A DNA stretch of 64,000 nucleotides, taken from the NCBI GenBank assembly GCA_016508695.1, contig VNKQ01000019.1, forward strand, positions 806,001 to 870,000, written 5' to 3'. The number at the start of each line of letters is the position of its first letter. The first letter of the stretch is position 1. The position numbers and the translations under genes are program-made. The notes below the pieces were generated by a model, which saw only the letters and a list, made by a program, of their open reading frames with translations, had not been told where the DNA came from and ran no database searches. The DNA comes from Hyphodiscus hymeniophilus. Its lineage: Eukaryota > Ascomycota > Leotiomycetes > Helotiales > Hyphodiscaceae. Below are positions 24,980-34,607 of this stretch, in pieces.

Positions 24980-26763
24980 ATGGCGCTACTAATGAAAATC
25001 AGTTCGAGCTTAAAAAATGCGGAAACCCAGATGGCGTTTTCCTTCAATAGCAACCGCCATAATCACTCGCAACATTCGGCCGACGAAGACGAGAGCAGCA
25101 TCCCGCTACTTTCTCACGCGATGGCAGACGATAAACTCAAGTCCGACGTGCCAGTAGTCGAGACCATCGTGTCTGACTCGGAATCGAGTGGCCCTTATGT
25201 TGAATCAGAGTACAAGAAAGCGCCGTGGTGGTCGTACATCTGGGTAAGTTCGATCATTGCAACTCACGGTCCCAATCTGACCATTTTCCAGGACTATGAC
25301 CCAACCAGAAGTAAGAAGGAACGGAAGTTCATCCAGAAGCTTGACTTCGGGCTTCTGACCATACTTTCGCTCGGGTATTTCATCAAGAACCTCGACCAAA
25401 CCAACATCTCCAATGCCTACGTGTCAGGCATGAAAGAGCAACTGAAAATGAACGCAAACCAACTGAATCTCATCGATGTGGCCTGGACCTCTGGCTACGT
25501 TGTGGGCCAGCTGCCATCTCAGCTGATTCTCACAAAAGTGCGCCCGTCGATTTGGATCCCATCTTGTGAGCTCGTTTGGACGATCCTGACATTCTGTATC
25601 GCTGCAGCCACCACCTCCAACCAAGTAATCACAATCCGTTTCTTCGTCGGTCTCGTTGAGTCCATCTTCTACCCCGCAGCGCATTTCCTACTTGGCTCAT
25701 GGTACAAGCCATCTGAGCTGGGGAAGAGGGCTTGCATTTTCCACGCCTCGTCGGCGGCAGCGGGTATGTTCTCTGGGTATCTGCAAGCTGCAGTCTACAC
25801 GGGATTGAACGGCACACTTGGAAAAGCTGGCTGGCAGTGGTTGTTCGTCATGGACGGAGTGATCAGTGCTCCAATCTGCTTGGCCGGATTCTTCTTAATC
25901 CCAGATTTGCCAGAAAATAGTCGAGCTTTCTACCTCAACGAGGATGACAAGGAACTTGCGCGCCAGAGGATGCGTGATGTCGGGCGGGCTCCGAGGAAGA
26001 AGCTTGGGTGGTCAATCTTGCGGCGCGTGTTCACGAGATGGCATGTGTGGGCTTTGACGGTTCTGTATATCATCTTCATCAATACTGGCCCGTCTTCGAG
26101 TATCTCCCCCCTCGCGCTTTGGCTTAAAGCAACTGGGTATCCTGTCAGCCAGATCGTAAGTTCTCGCTCTCTGTTCAATTTGTACGGCTGCTAAGCTCGT
26201 GACAGAACATTATCCCCACGGCCCAAAGCGCCGTGCAGTTGGTAACGACTGTCGGATTCGCTGTTCTAAGCGACTTCCTTCGAAACCGACCGGTCGTAAT
26301 GTCTATGTCGACCGTAAGCCACTTAATTCATCACCTCTAGAAAGTTCCCCCACTAACCGCGATCCAGTTCTTTGGTTTCCTTTCCTCCCTCTTCCTCGCA
26401 ATATGGACCATCCCTTCGGGCTTGAAATGGTTCTCTTACTTCATCTCCAGAATCGCTGTACCATACGGTCCGCTCTCCATGTCCTGGGCAAACGAGATCT
26501 GTGGTGGCGATGCCGAAGAGCGAGCGCTCGTCCTTGGCATCATGAATGCTTCCGGTTATGCGGTCAATGCTTGGCTGCCCATCCTGACATATCCCGCGAA
26601 GCAAGCGCCGCGGTTCAGGAAGGGCTTCATTTTCAGCACCGTAGCGTTTGTTGCGCAGTTCGGAATCACGGGGTCGGTGGCTTGGCTGTGGAGGAGAGAG
26701 AAACAGAGGAAGGCGAGGAGGAATGATGACCTGAGCGAGTTATCCGATGGGATCATTGCGTGA
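24980..26763 (+). CDS. MFS transporter, anion:cation symporter (Dal5/ACS) family
   Basis: Exons 24980-25243, 25292-26155, 26206-26313 and 26368-26763 give 543 aa. The first intron (48 nt, GTAAGT..CCAG) is a multiple of three without a stop, so retention adds 16 residues rather than breaking the frame. ACS/Dal5 landmarks are LDFGLLTILSLGYFIKNLDQ with TNISNAYVSGMKE, the VGQLPSQLILTKVRPS block, RFFVGLVESIFYPAAHFLLG, WQWLFVMDGVISAPICLAGF, FFLIPDLPENS, and ISRIAVPYGPLSMSWANE. About 12 TM helices with cytosolic termini. The family moves allantoate, pantothenate, nicotinate, biotin precursors and, in yeast Soa1, sulfonates. The divergent TauD-type neighbour favours a sulfonate or related organic acid. 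The ATG at 24980 is upstream-most; alternatives exist at codons 5 and 18. Confidence 0.87.
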
Positions 26764-27785
26764 AACTTCCGGATCTTCTGTAGGTGGCTGTCGATCACCC
26801 GTAAGTTGATCTCAGGCTGAAAGTCCTCCAATCGTTATGGACAAAGAGTCTCTTGAGATACACAGAGTCTTTAGAGAGACACAGAACTTGGAGAGCTCGG
26901 AGTCGGAGAGGAGAGGCGATGCTACGAGGTTGTTCCCAATCTCTTGTCCGACTTGACAAGAATGGGGTGTAAGGCCAGACATTCCTCGATGTTATCGACA
27001 CCATATCAGTGTCCCAAATGGCAAAGATAGGAGCTTTCGCCAGCCTTGATCATAACAAAATCTACTGTGCAGTTTGCATTCCATCATCTTATCTTCCAGA
27101 GACAAGCAAATTATGCTTCCCGACGATGTGGAACGTGATGCGAGGCAAAGTGGGGGTGAGACTGGATACTTGAGACTCTCTCCATAGTAGCTACTCGGTC
27201 TGTAATCCGAGTTACTCGACTCTCAAGTTCGCTAGCTTCCAAGTCCCAACCTCTTCGATCACTCACTCTCCATCTCATCATTGCAGCTAGTTGTAGGGCT
27301 AATCCTCGAGTGTGCTCCTCCTTATCTTTGATCACCATCCACCACTGCTTACTTCGGCTTACATTCCATATATCTTATACCCTCACCACTGCTTATTTCG
27401 GCTTACCTCTCATATCTCGTAATCTCGTCCCATTGGAGGATGGGAGTGAGTCCATAAGCTCGGGATCGGAGTTCCTCGCCTTTCGTACGTACGGAGTTCG
27501 TTCCGGAGTAGCCAGGGGAACTGCGACGCCTGGATGTCCAAGCTCCAGGCAGATAATAAAATGCCAAGGCAGCCATTTAAGGACTGACAGATGGCCCCAA
27601 ACAGGGCAGGAGACACGAATCCTCCGTGACGTCTGCGTCGCGATACACGTCGACGACGACGCTCTCCTTGTTCACCAATTCTCTATGCCATTGCGATTAA
27701 ATATCAACAGTCTCACCAATGTAGTCCCAAGTAAAAATTTTAACGCTCTTCCGTATTTCCCAGCTCAATTGAGCGAGCCGTCGCG
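26764..27785. other. Intergenic, no supported gene
   Basis: 3' region of the ACS carrier and promoter of the next MFS gene. Contains short near-repeats (CACTGCTTA...CGGCTTAC at about 27343 and 27387). No recognisable coding. Confidence 0.55.
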
Positions 27786-29560
27786 ATGGGAATACATTCA
27801 ATACATTCAACGGTCGCGCCGGCGTCCGAGGTCGATTTCGAGCCCAGTGCCACAACTCCCCTATTGAACAGTAACACCAACACGACAGCACATGATGATA
27901 ACCACCACCACGATCACCACCACCACGCTCCTCCTAAACCCACGATTCACCATCATCATAAAAGGCATCCAAAATTCTGGCCCGTTGTCCTTATCATTTT
28001 CGTCTCGTTGTTTGCCATCTCTATCGGGGACTTCATGAATCGAGCGCCATGGATGCGCATCCAAGAAGACATAGTGTGTCGTGCATACTACAAGAGGACA
28101 TTTCCCCACGAGTTTGAGAATCCCCACGATCCGATACCAGAAGACCGCTGCAAGGTCGCCGATGTCCAGGGCAAGCTGGCCAAGCTTAGGGGCTGGGACC
28201 AGACGTTCAGTTGTCTTCCCAGCATCATCACGGCTGTGCCGTATGGTGTCATGGCTGACAAGTATGGGCGGAAGATTGTCATGTTTCTAAGCCTCTTGGG
28301 CATCATTATGTCCCTTGTCTGGCAAGTAAACATCGCTTACTTCAGCCAATATATCCCCATCGAATGGTATTGGGCTGGGAATGTCTTCCTTTTTATTGGA
28401 GGTGGCTCCGCAGTCGTCAAGTCGATGTGCTTCACGATCCTGGCAGACGTTGCTTCCGAGGAAGTGAGGTGAGCGTTTCTGGGAGATTATTTTGAGCCTC
28501 ATTGCTGATTTGAATATATAGAGCCCCCTATTTTTTGGGTTCAATGCGGTCTATTTGATAGGGGGGGTTTTCGCTGTTCCAGCCTCTTGGTACCTGATGA
28601 AGCAGGGTGTCAACCCATTTGTCCCAATGACTGTAAGCATTGGGTTCATAACCTTGGGTTTGCTCGTGGTGGTCTTCATCCCAGAGACCCTGAACAGAAC
28701 GCAAGTCCCGGATCCAGCCGAAGGCATGTCCAGCAGTGACATTGACTCGGAAGATGAGGGTGGCCTACTAAGCGCTTCGAAGAAGCCAACATTCATCTCA
28801 GTCATGGTACGGAAAGTCGAAGAGGTCCGCTTCATCTTCGCATCGCCAATGCTTCTCGCGCTCACGATTACGTTTCTGGTCCAGTCGATGCATGCCGTCA
28901 GTATGCAGCTGCTCTTCCAATTCGCCTCCGAGAGATTCCACTGGTCGCTAGCTGATGTAAGTTACCTCGCCTACTACAATAATCTTGAATCTGACGGCTT
29001 TGAAGTCGAGCTTTCTCATCCCGCTCAGTTCTATCGCCAATTTCTTCATCCTCGTCGTGGCCTTCCCTGCCATTTATTCGCTACTCACCTCGCAATTCGG
29101 ACTCAGCGCCGCCGCCAAAGACCTCATCGTCTCGCGTGGGAGTGTCTTCTTTAGCATCTTTGGCGCACTGTTCATCGCCGTTTCTCCCATCCCGAGCTTG
29201 CTAATAATCGGTGAGCGCCCTCTTCAAATCTAACTTCTATACTCTGAACCCGACTAACATACTCCTTCAGCAATCATCATCTACTCCTTTGGTAACGGCT
29301 TCACTTCCTCCGCTCGGTCCCTCATCACCTCCCTCGTCAGGCCAGACCAGGTGTCCCGCTTGTACGCCGTCCTCGCCACCCTCGACGTAATCGGCACCAT
29401 TATATCCGGACCATTGCTCTCTGGGGCTTACAGTTGGGGTCTCCACATTGGCGGGCTGTGGAGTGGGATGGCCTTCATTGTTCTCGCGGTGCTCTTTTCC
29501 GTCACGTGTCTCCCGATCTTTTTCTTCAAGCTGCCAGAGATAGAGGTCGAAGAAGACTAG
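27786..29560 (+). CDS. MFS transporter, SLC46/PCFT-like, with His-rich N-terminus
   Basis: Four exons: 27786-28468, 28524-28956, 29006-29210 and 29271-29560, giving about 536 aa. The intron 1 boundary is ambiguous: overlapping donors GTGAGG and GTGAGC give either EES or EEVS before PLFFGFNAVYLIGG; the choice here keeps the frame with 28469-28523 removed. The N-terminal cytosolic tail (about residues 35-60) carries some 14 histidines. MFS marks are NRAPWMRIQEDIVCR after TM1, WDQTFSCLPSIITAVPYGVMADKYGRK (motif A), and in the C-half LIVSRGSVFFSIFGALFIA and FGNGFTSSARSLITSLV. The pattern with an extracellular Cys-bearing loop after TM1 resembles proton-coupled folate/heme-carrier-like (SLC46) MFS proteins of fungi; substrate unknown. 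Confidence 0.82.
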
Positions 29561-30797
29561 CATCTACTTACAATATGAGGTCGAGTTTCTGCGAGTGGTA
29601 GGATTGAATACATAGATGGCGTATACACTTGTCTTGGATATTGGAGAGGGGGGAGAAGCGGGTTCTGCTCGGTACGACAGCAGTCTACTCTTAACGAAAG
29701 CGACGTTTAGAATATTAATGAAGATATAAAGATAGATAGACACAAGCTATAGAATCATTTAGAGAGTCGTCAAAACTGTCATTTCCTGATTCCGAACATA
29801 AAGATGAGAAGGTCGCAGAGCAATGGGAAAGTATCCATGAAAACGCCTAGCGCGGGAAGTCAGCGAAATAGGTTCCCAATCCGAGCTCGCGAGTCACGAC
29901 TTGTAGATGGCTTTCGAGAGATGATCGTTCTCTTCATCCATATTTCCAAAAAGCCGAAAGCCTGAGGGACCATATTCCCATTCCAACTGCGAATGGAAAG
30001 GCCACAAGACTTGAAAACCCAAGGCGTAGACACAGCGGGCGGGAACAAAGAGTATACTTTGTGCCGAAACAATATAGTGAGATGGCTTGACTATTATCAG
30101 ATCCAATTTACAGTACCATGACCACCATTCTCAAGTCCCTTTTCCGTTCTGACTTTCATAGATCTTACTCTACATACAAAGCCATTGGCACCATTGCGCC
30201 GTGGACTCGCCAGCACAGATCTACGCTCTACTTCAGGTGACACTTCTACTGACTCCTAGGGTAATATAAGAACAAGGCTCACTGCTGAGTTTTTCGTTAT
30301 TAGACTGTCAGATATCCCCAGAGAAAGGGAAAGCCTCTAGCTCGTCATAGTCATGGCCGGATTCTCATGCCCTCACGTCGATCTCAAAAAGCTCCTTCCT
30401 TTGCTTGCCTGGCGCGGGCCTTCAAAATTATGTTGCAAGGGCGAAGCTTATCAAACCAATTGTCAATTCATAAGTCCAGATTTATACTACTCATTTCATT
30501 ATCGCCAAGCCAGTCCGTTACAACTAGCAACTGGCTGAAGATATCTTTTATCCTTAGTATCTGAATATTGCGCTTGTCGATGTCGTCCTGATTGATGCAA
30601 GTAGCATCCATCCAAACGTTGTCACTAAGGGAAGACCGAAAACGCAGTGGTTTCGGGGTTGTCCACCAAAGGCAAACCTCCTCCGAAATCAGCAGCCAGT
30701 TTGCCTTCGGTTGTTAGAGAGTAAACAAAGAGCAAAATATTAAAGTCTTAATATGAACATAGACTACCTTGCCTTTTACTGTATACTACATATTTAC
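29561..30797. other. Intergenic, no supported gene
   Basis: No recognisable coding; short frames at 29860-30106 and 30353-30564 are overlapping shadows. Confidence 0.55.
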
Positions 30798-31766
30798 TTA
30801 GCATTGAACTACTTTACGATTGAGTTCTTTTCTTCGACGCAATCTTGCACAATATATCAACTCGTCCAGGAGCAGCCACCACCAAAGAAAAACAAAGCAG
30901 CCAGAAATAATAGCTACTCCAATTAGAACAAATGCAGAAAAGTAACGAAAAGCCGGCCAAAGCAAGTACCATTTCGCAGAACTTACTTGGTCGACGGCCA
31001 GCCCAACCTGCATTGAGTTCAAAGTTGTCGATACAGCGGCAAAGACGAAAAACACTGGGCCATAAAGTCCGGCAAAGTAGTCACCATATTGTCCGTGGAT
31101 CTGTTCAAAATAGAACTTGCCCAAGAAAAATGGCGCATAGAAATTGAGGCGTGAAAGCCTTAGCTCCCCATAATTGTATCTCCCCGATACATCACTGTCT
31201 TTGATATTATCAAATGCGGAAATGAAGCGACAAAATGCTGCCCAGTCCACAGTCTGAGGAACAAGGCTCAGGTCTTCCTGCTTCGCAATTTTGAAGTCTG
31301 ATTCATGCCGGATCAGGTGGCGATAGGTTCGCAGATAGCCCAAGGCTGCGCTTCGGATTGCTTCTCGACCATCGCCCAGGCGAGTGGATCGGTCGACGAG
31401 GAACAGTTCCCAGAATCTTTGCGAAAGCAGATATCTAGGCAGAGGCTTGATATAGATTCGATCATGGAACCAGACTAGATGAAGTCGAGGTTCCTCCGTG
31501 ATGATGATATTCCGACCCTTCACACGTTGACGATGTAGCGGGTTGATGTTGCTACTTGACTGGGTCGACATGACCCACAGATGGGGAGCACAAACTTCAA
31601 GGTCTTGCGCCCAGAATTCTTGATTAAGGAATCGTCTTATCTGGAGAGGGTCGTTCATGGTCAAACAAGGATACCCAGGCAGGAGCGTGTCGCCTTCATC
31701 GAGATCAGTGCAAAGCTGCTGACTTCTCGAAAACGGCGTTTGTTCCAGGGCGCGAGTAGCTGCCAT
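30798..31766 (-). CDS. Fungal accessory membrane protein (DUF6601-like)
   Basis: Single exon, 322 aa from the first in-frame ATG (31766); the frame is open 23 codons further up to a TAA but without an ATG. Conserved blocks of this filamentous-fungal family are visible: an N-terminal LLPGYPCL-type segment, GRNIIITEEPRLHLVWFHDRIYIKPLPRYLL, AALGYLRTYRHLIRHESDF, NYGELRLSRLNFYAPFF, then two C-terminal hydrophobic helices (about residues 235-260 and 275-305). The family is widespread, often multicopy and frequently in subtelomeric or accessory regions. I recall the Pfam name DUF6601 but could not check it. Biochemical function unknown; the C-terminus is membrane-anchored. Confidence 0.7.
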   Translation of the reverse strand: MAATRALEQTPFSRSQQLCTDLDEGDTLLPGYPCLTMNDPLQIRRFLNQEFWAQDLEVCAPHLWVMSTQSSSNINPLHRQRVKGRNIIITEEPRLHLVWFHDRIYIKPLPRYLLSQRFWELFLVDRSTRLGDGREAIRSAALGYLRTYRHLIRHESDFKIAKQEDLSLVPQTVDWAAFCRFISAFDNIKDSDVSGRYNYGELRLSRLNFYAPFFLGKFYFEQIHGQYGDYFAGLYGPVFFVFAAVSTTLNSMQVGLAVDQVSSAKWYLLWPAFRYFSAFVLIGVAIISGCFVFLWWWLLLDELIYCARLRRRKELNRKVVQC

Positions 31767-32218
31767 CGCAGCGCTTCTCCCAAATACTCGTACTGTATGA
31801 GACGGGAAGTTGCTTGACGTTACGGGATCTAGCACTTATATTCGATTATGTATTCGATATTGCGGATGAGCCTGCTCGACGCCTCGACCGTCGTGCATTA
31901 CCTAGTTGCATCCATTGGCATTTGGCAATAACCTATAGCGTCTCGCCCACGCTGCGCCTTGCTATGCGCTACTACAAAGATCTGTTAGAGGATCGAGGAT
32001 CGGTGGTTCGTTTTTCAGGGAATTACGCTTGCGAGAATGCCAGTGTAATGAGGGTTTGATTGGAATTATTGCTATCTACTGTCTCCTTAAATTGTCTATC
32101 TACCCGGGTTTCCTTCACCGACCTGCCTTCCAAAACAGTGTAACCCAAAAGACTGCAAATTGACTTTCCCTCGCCAGCTCTGTCCTGCTTATTTTTGCAC
32201 GCCAATCGCTGACATCCT
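31767..32218. other. Intergenic, no supported gene
   Basis: Between the membrane protein start and the minisatellite. Nothing recognisable. Confidence 0.55.
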
Positions 32219-32854
32219 TCACCTGACCGAGAATTCAATCGCGTGGCCCGGAGTGCTGTGTCGTATTGGACGCATTGGTCTTGGGACGTTGCCAGCGGGA
32301 TTTTGTTGTACTGGACGTATTGCTCTCTGGAAATTGCCAGCGGGGTTTTTTTGTATTGGAAGCATCATTCTTGGGACGTTGCCAGCGGGTTTGTGTTGTA
32401 CTGGACGTATTGCTCTCTGGACGTTGCCAGCGGGGTTGTGTTGTACTGGACGTATTGCTCTCTGGACGTTGCCGGCAGGGTAGTATTGTACTGGATATAT
32501 TGCTCTCTGGACGCTGACAGCGGAGTAGTTGTGTATGGAATACATTGCTATCTGTACGTTGCCAGCGGGTTTGCGTTGTACTGGAGAGGTTGCTCGACGA
32601 GCTGGCTCGCTATAATCTGGGTCTGAGCCACATAAGCAGAATCCCATGCTGGGGAGGTTGGAGTCGATGAAGAGGGGAGAGGGCTTCGTTGTGTTGTTGA
32701 CTGGGTCTGCTAGGCTAGGACAACCGCAATCCCCATCAGTAACCATGTAATTGAGGCAGGTGGTAGGTACCCACGATGGCTGTTGTTGCGGACCTTGGAG
32801 CCACGGTACTTGTGTGTGGTCAGATATAAGAGAAGAGCACGGATACGGAAGCAA
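32219..32854 (-). CDS. Hypothetical repeat protein encoded by the minisatellite (exon only)
   Basis: A continuous minus-strand open frame of about 211 codons without an ATG at its 5' end; the first in-frame ATG is about 40 codons in. An acceptor-like TGCTAG lies just upstream, so this may be a 3' exon. The N-terminal half has seven cysteines (CSS, TTCLN, GDCGCPS, GFCLCGS) and normal complexity. The C-terminal half is a 15-residue repeat of the form PAGNVQRAIRPVQHN, about seven copies without frame change, ending at a TGA-type stop near 32219. No upstream exon with a start or signal peptide was found. Because the repeat period is a multiple of three, openness is weak evidence for coding, and other frames are open too. 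Function unknown. Confidence 0.3.
   Translation of the reverse strand: MLPYPCSSLISDHTQVPWLQGPQQQPSWVPTTCLNYMVTDGDCGCPSLADPVNNTTKPSPLFIDSNLPSMGFCLCGSDPDYSEPARRATSPVQRKPAGNVQIAMYSIHNYSAVSVQRAIYPVQYYPAGNVQRAIRPVQHNPAGNVQRAIRPVQHKPAGNVPRMMLPIQKNPAGNFQRAIRPVQQNPAGNVPRPMRPIRHSTPGHAIEFSVR
32239..32598. repeat. 45-bp minisatellite, about 7.5 copies, strictly in register
   Basis: The core GGACGTTGCCAGCGG recurs at 32284, 32329, 32374, 32419, 32464, 32509 and 32554, exactly 45 bp apart with substitutions but no indels; a partial copy begins near 32239. Copies differ by a few bases each. Three plus-strand frames and one minus-strand frame stay open through it. Confidence 0.9.
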
Positions 32855-34607
32855 TATGGGAATTAGTCTAGCATCCGAGTATCAGTAGAACAGAGAAGGT
32901 TCTCTTATCGAGATCTAATCAACGGATCAACAAGATTCCTTCCCAGCAGAAGTGCAGAGACTCAAGTACGCCAAGCGGCCAAGGTCACTAAGTTTGTGGG
33001 CAGATCAGCGCTTCGCCCCGTTGGCTTCAATAAAGACAATACAAGCGGCGTGAGACGGGAGATCAACGAGCCTCGGTGGCTGTTTCTGGATGGTTTTCAT
33101 GTTGAGTTCTCAAAATGCACCAAAGCTCGAAGGCTTTCATAGGTGGATTCCTGCTGGAGCTGCGCCCGATGGCTTTCTACTTAAGCGGCTTTAAGTCTTG
33201 TAACACATGTAATGGAAGACCATGATAGGAGAGTTCCGGCAGAAAATAATGGCTACGCCCGATGGCTTCCACTAAGGTATCAGCATGAGTTATGTTGGTC
33301 CTCGTGATGTGGTCGAGATGTAAGGCCACGCGATGTGGCTTTTTGGGGGCTTCTTGTTGTGGAATAACTCCTAAGCTCTGTACAACATTGGCGTATATTG
33401 CTCAGAAGTCGCACACCCTCCTCTGACTCGCACTATATGTACGTCCGCAACAGTCGATCTGCAGGACATATCAGGAGATAACAAACGATATCGGCCATGG
33501 TTGCCCGCAGCTGAACACCATTCCAGCTCAGTGCAGCGCATTAGATCGGGTTTGAGCCGCACTGCGGTACAGGACTGCTTCAATTTTACAGGTTGGTTTA
33601 CTATGAGGGTACAACATGGGTATCATCTCCCCAGGTGCATGCATACATCTGTGCTTTATGATCTAGTCAGCCTCATCCTTAACCAGTAGCTTATTGGATC
33701 CTTGCCAGGTTTAAGGTCTCAGCTAAACAGTCGGGCACACATGCAGGTCACGTTGGTTCCAGACCAAGTTTTGGTGGTCTATTTCAAGCCCCCAAGAGAC
33801 TGTCGAAAAGTCATAATGTACAGTACAGGAGGTTCCAGGACAGAAATCGCAAACCGTGATTCCTCAATTTCCTCTGCATCTCTGTTTACAACAAGTCCAA
33901 AAGCTTTGCAGTTTCAGCTTCTTTCGCTCAACCGATCAATCCTAGTCACTACTCAAGTATGTCGGCAATTTTGAAACCATGGAAAGCGAGAATTTCACCT
34001 CCAGATGCAAGGGACAAGTACAACAACAGACGCGTCGGACAAGGACTTTCACATCCAAAGTATAGCACACGTATGCCTTAACAACCTATTGTCTTCATAT
34101 CCCTGTCCCTCAATATTTATTATTCAATACTCAGAGTGGTCCAAGCTGACTTTTCGTGAATAAAGCCAAGGAGAGAATCCATTCTCTGACACCTAGAGAA
34201 GTACTTGGCTTGCGCAACGGTCAGTAGAGTAAACTCCTTTTCTTTGAAGTTCTTGACATGAAGTTTAGATTTCCCTTGCGACTGCAGGATATGCAGCTAT
34301 TGCAACGTGACTGTGTCGAAGCATGGCCGCGTTTGTGCTCAGTGCGGCCGAGAATGTCACGGGGCAAAGTACTTGGGGCTTTAGATGATGTTCGGGCTCT
34401 ACCATACTCAAGGAGCTCAAGTAACGGAGGTCCAGATAAACGCATGAATAGCCTATGTTCCATAATTCCATTGCTTTCACTTTGATGACAAACTCGTGAA
34501 GATTACCATGCCCAATGCTTCTTCTCCGGCACCTAATTACCCAATTGCATTCCGCAACACCTTGAACAAAGGATCTACTTGCCCTATGACAAGTCCCAAG
34601 TATCCCT
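32855..34607. other. Intergenic, no supported gene
   Basis: Short open frames only. A GCCCGATGGCTT phrase recurs at about 33165 and 33255. No recognisable domain. Confidence 0.5.

Noticed and set aside
32160..32626. Three plus-strand frames through the minisatellite (Trp/Tyr/Cys or Leu/Pro/Gly repeats)
   Set aside because: Openness follows automatically from the 45-bp period; none starts with a convincing ATG context or has unique flanking coding sequence.
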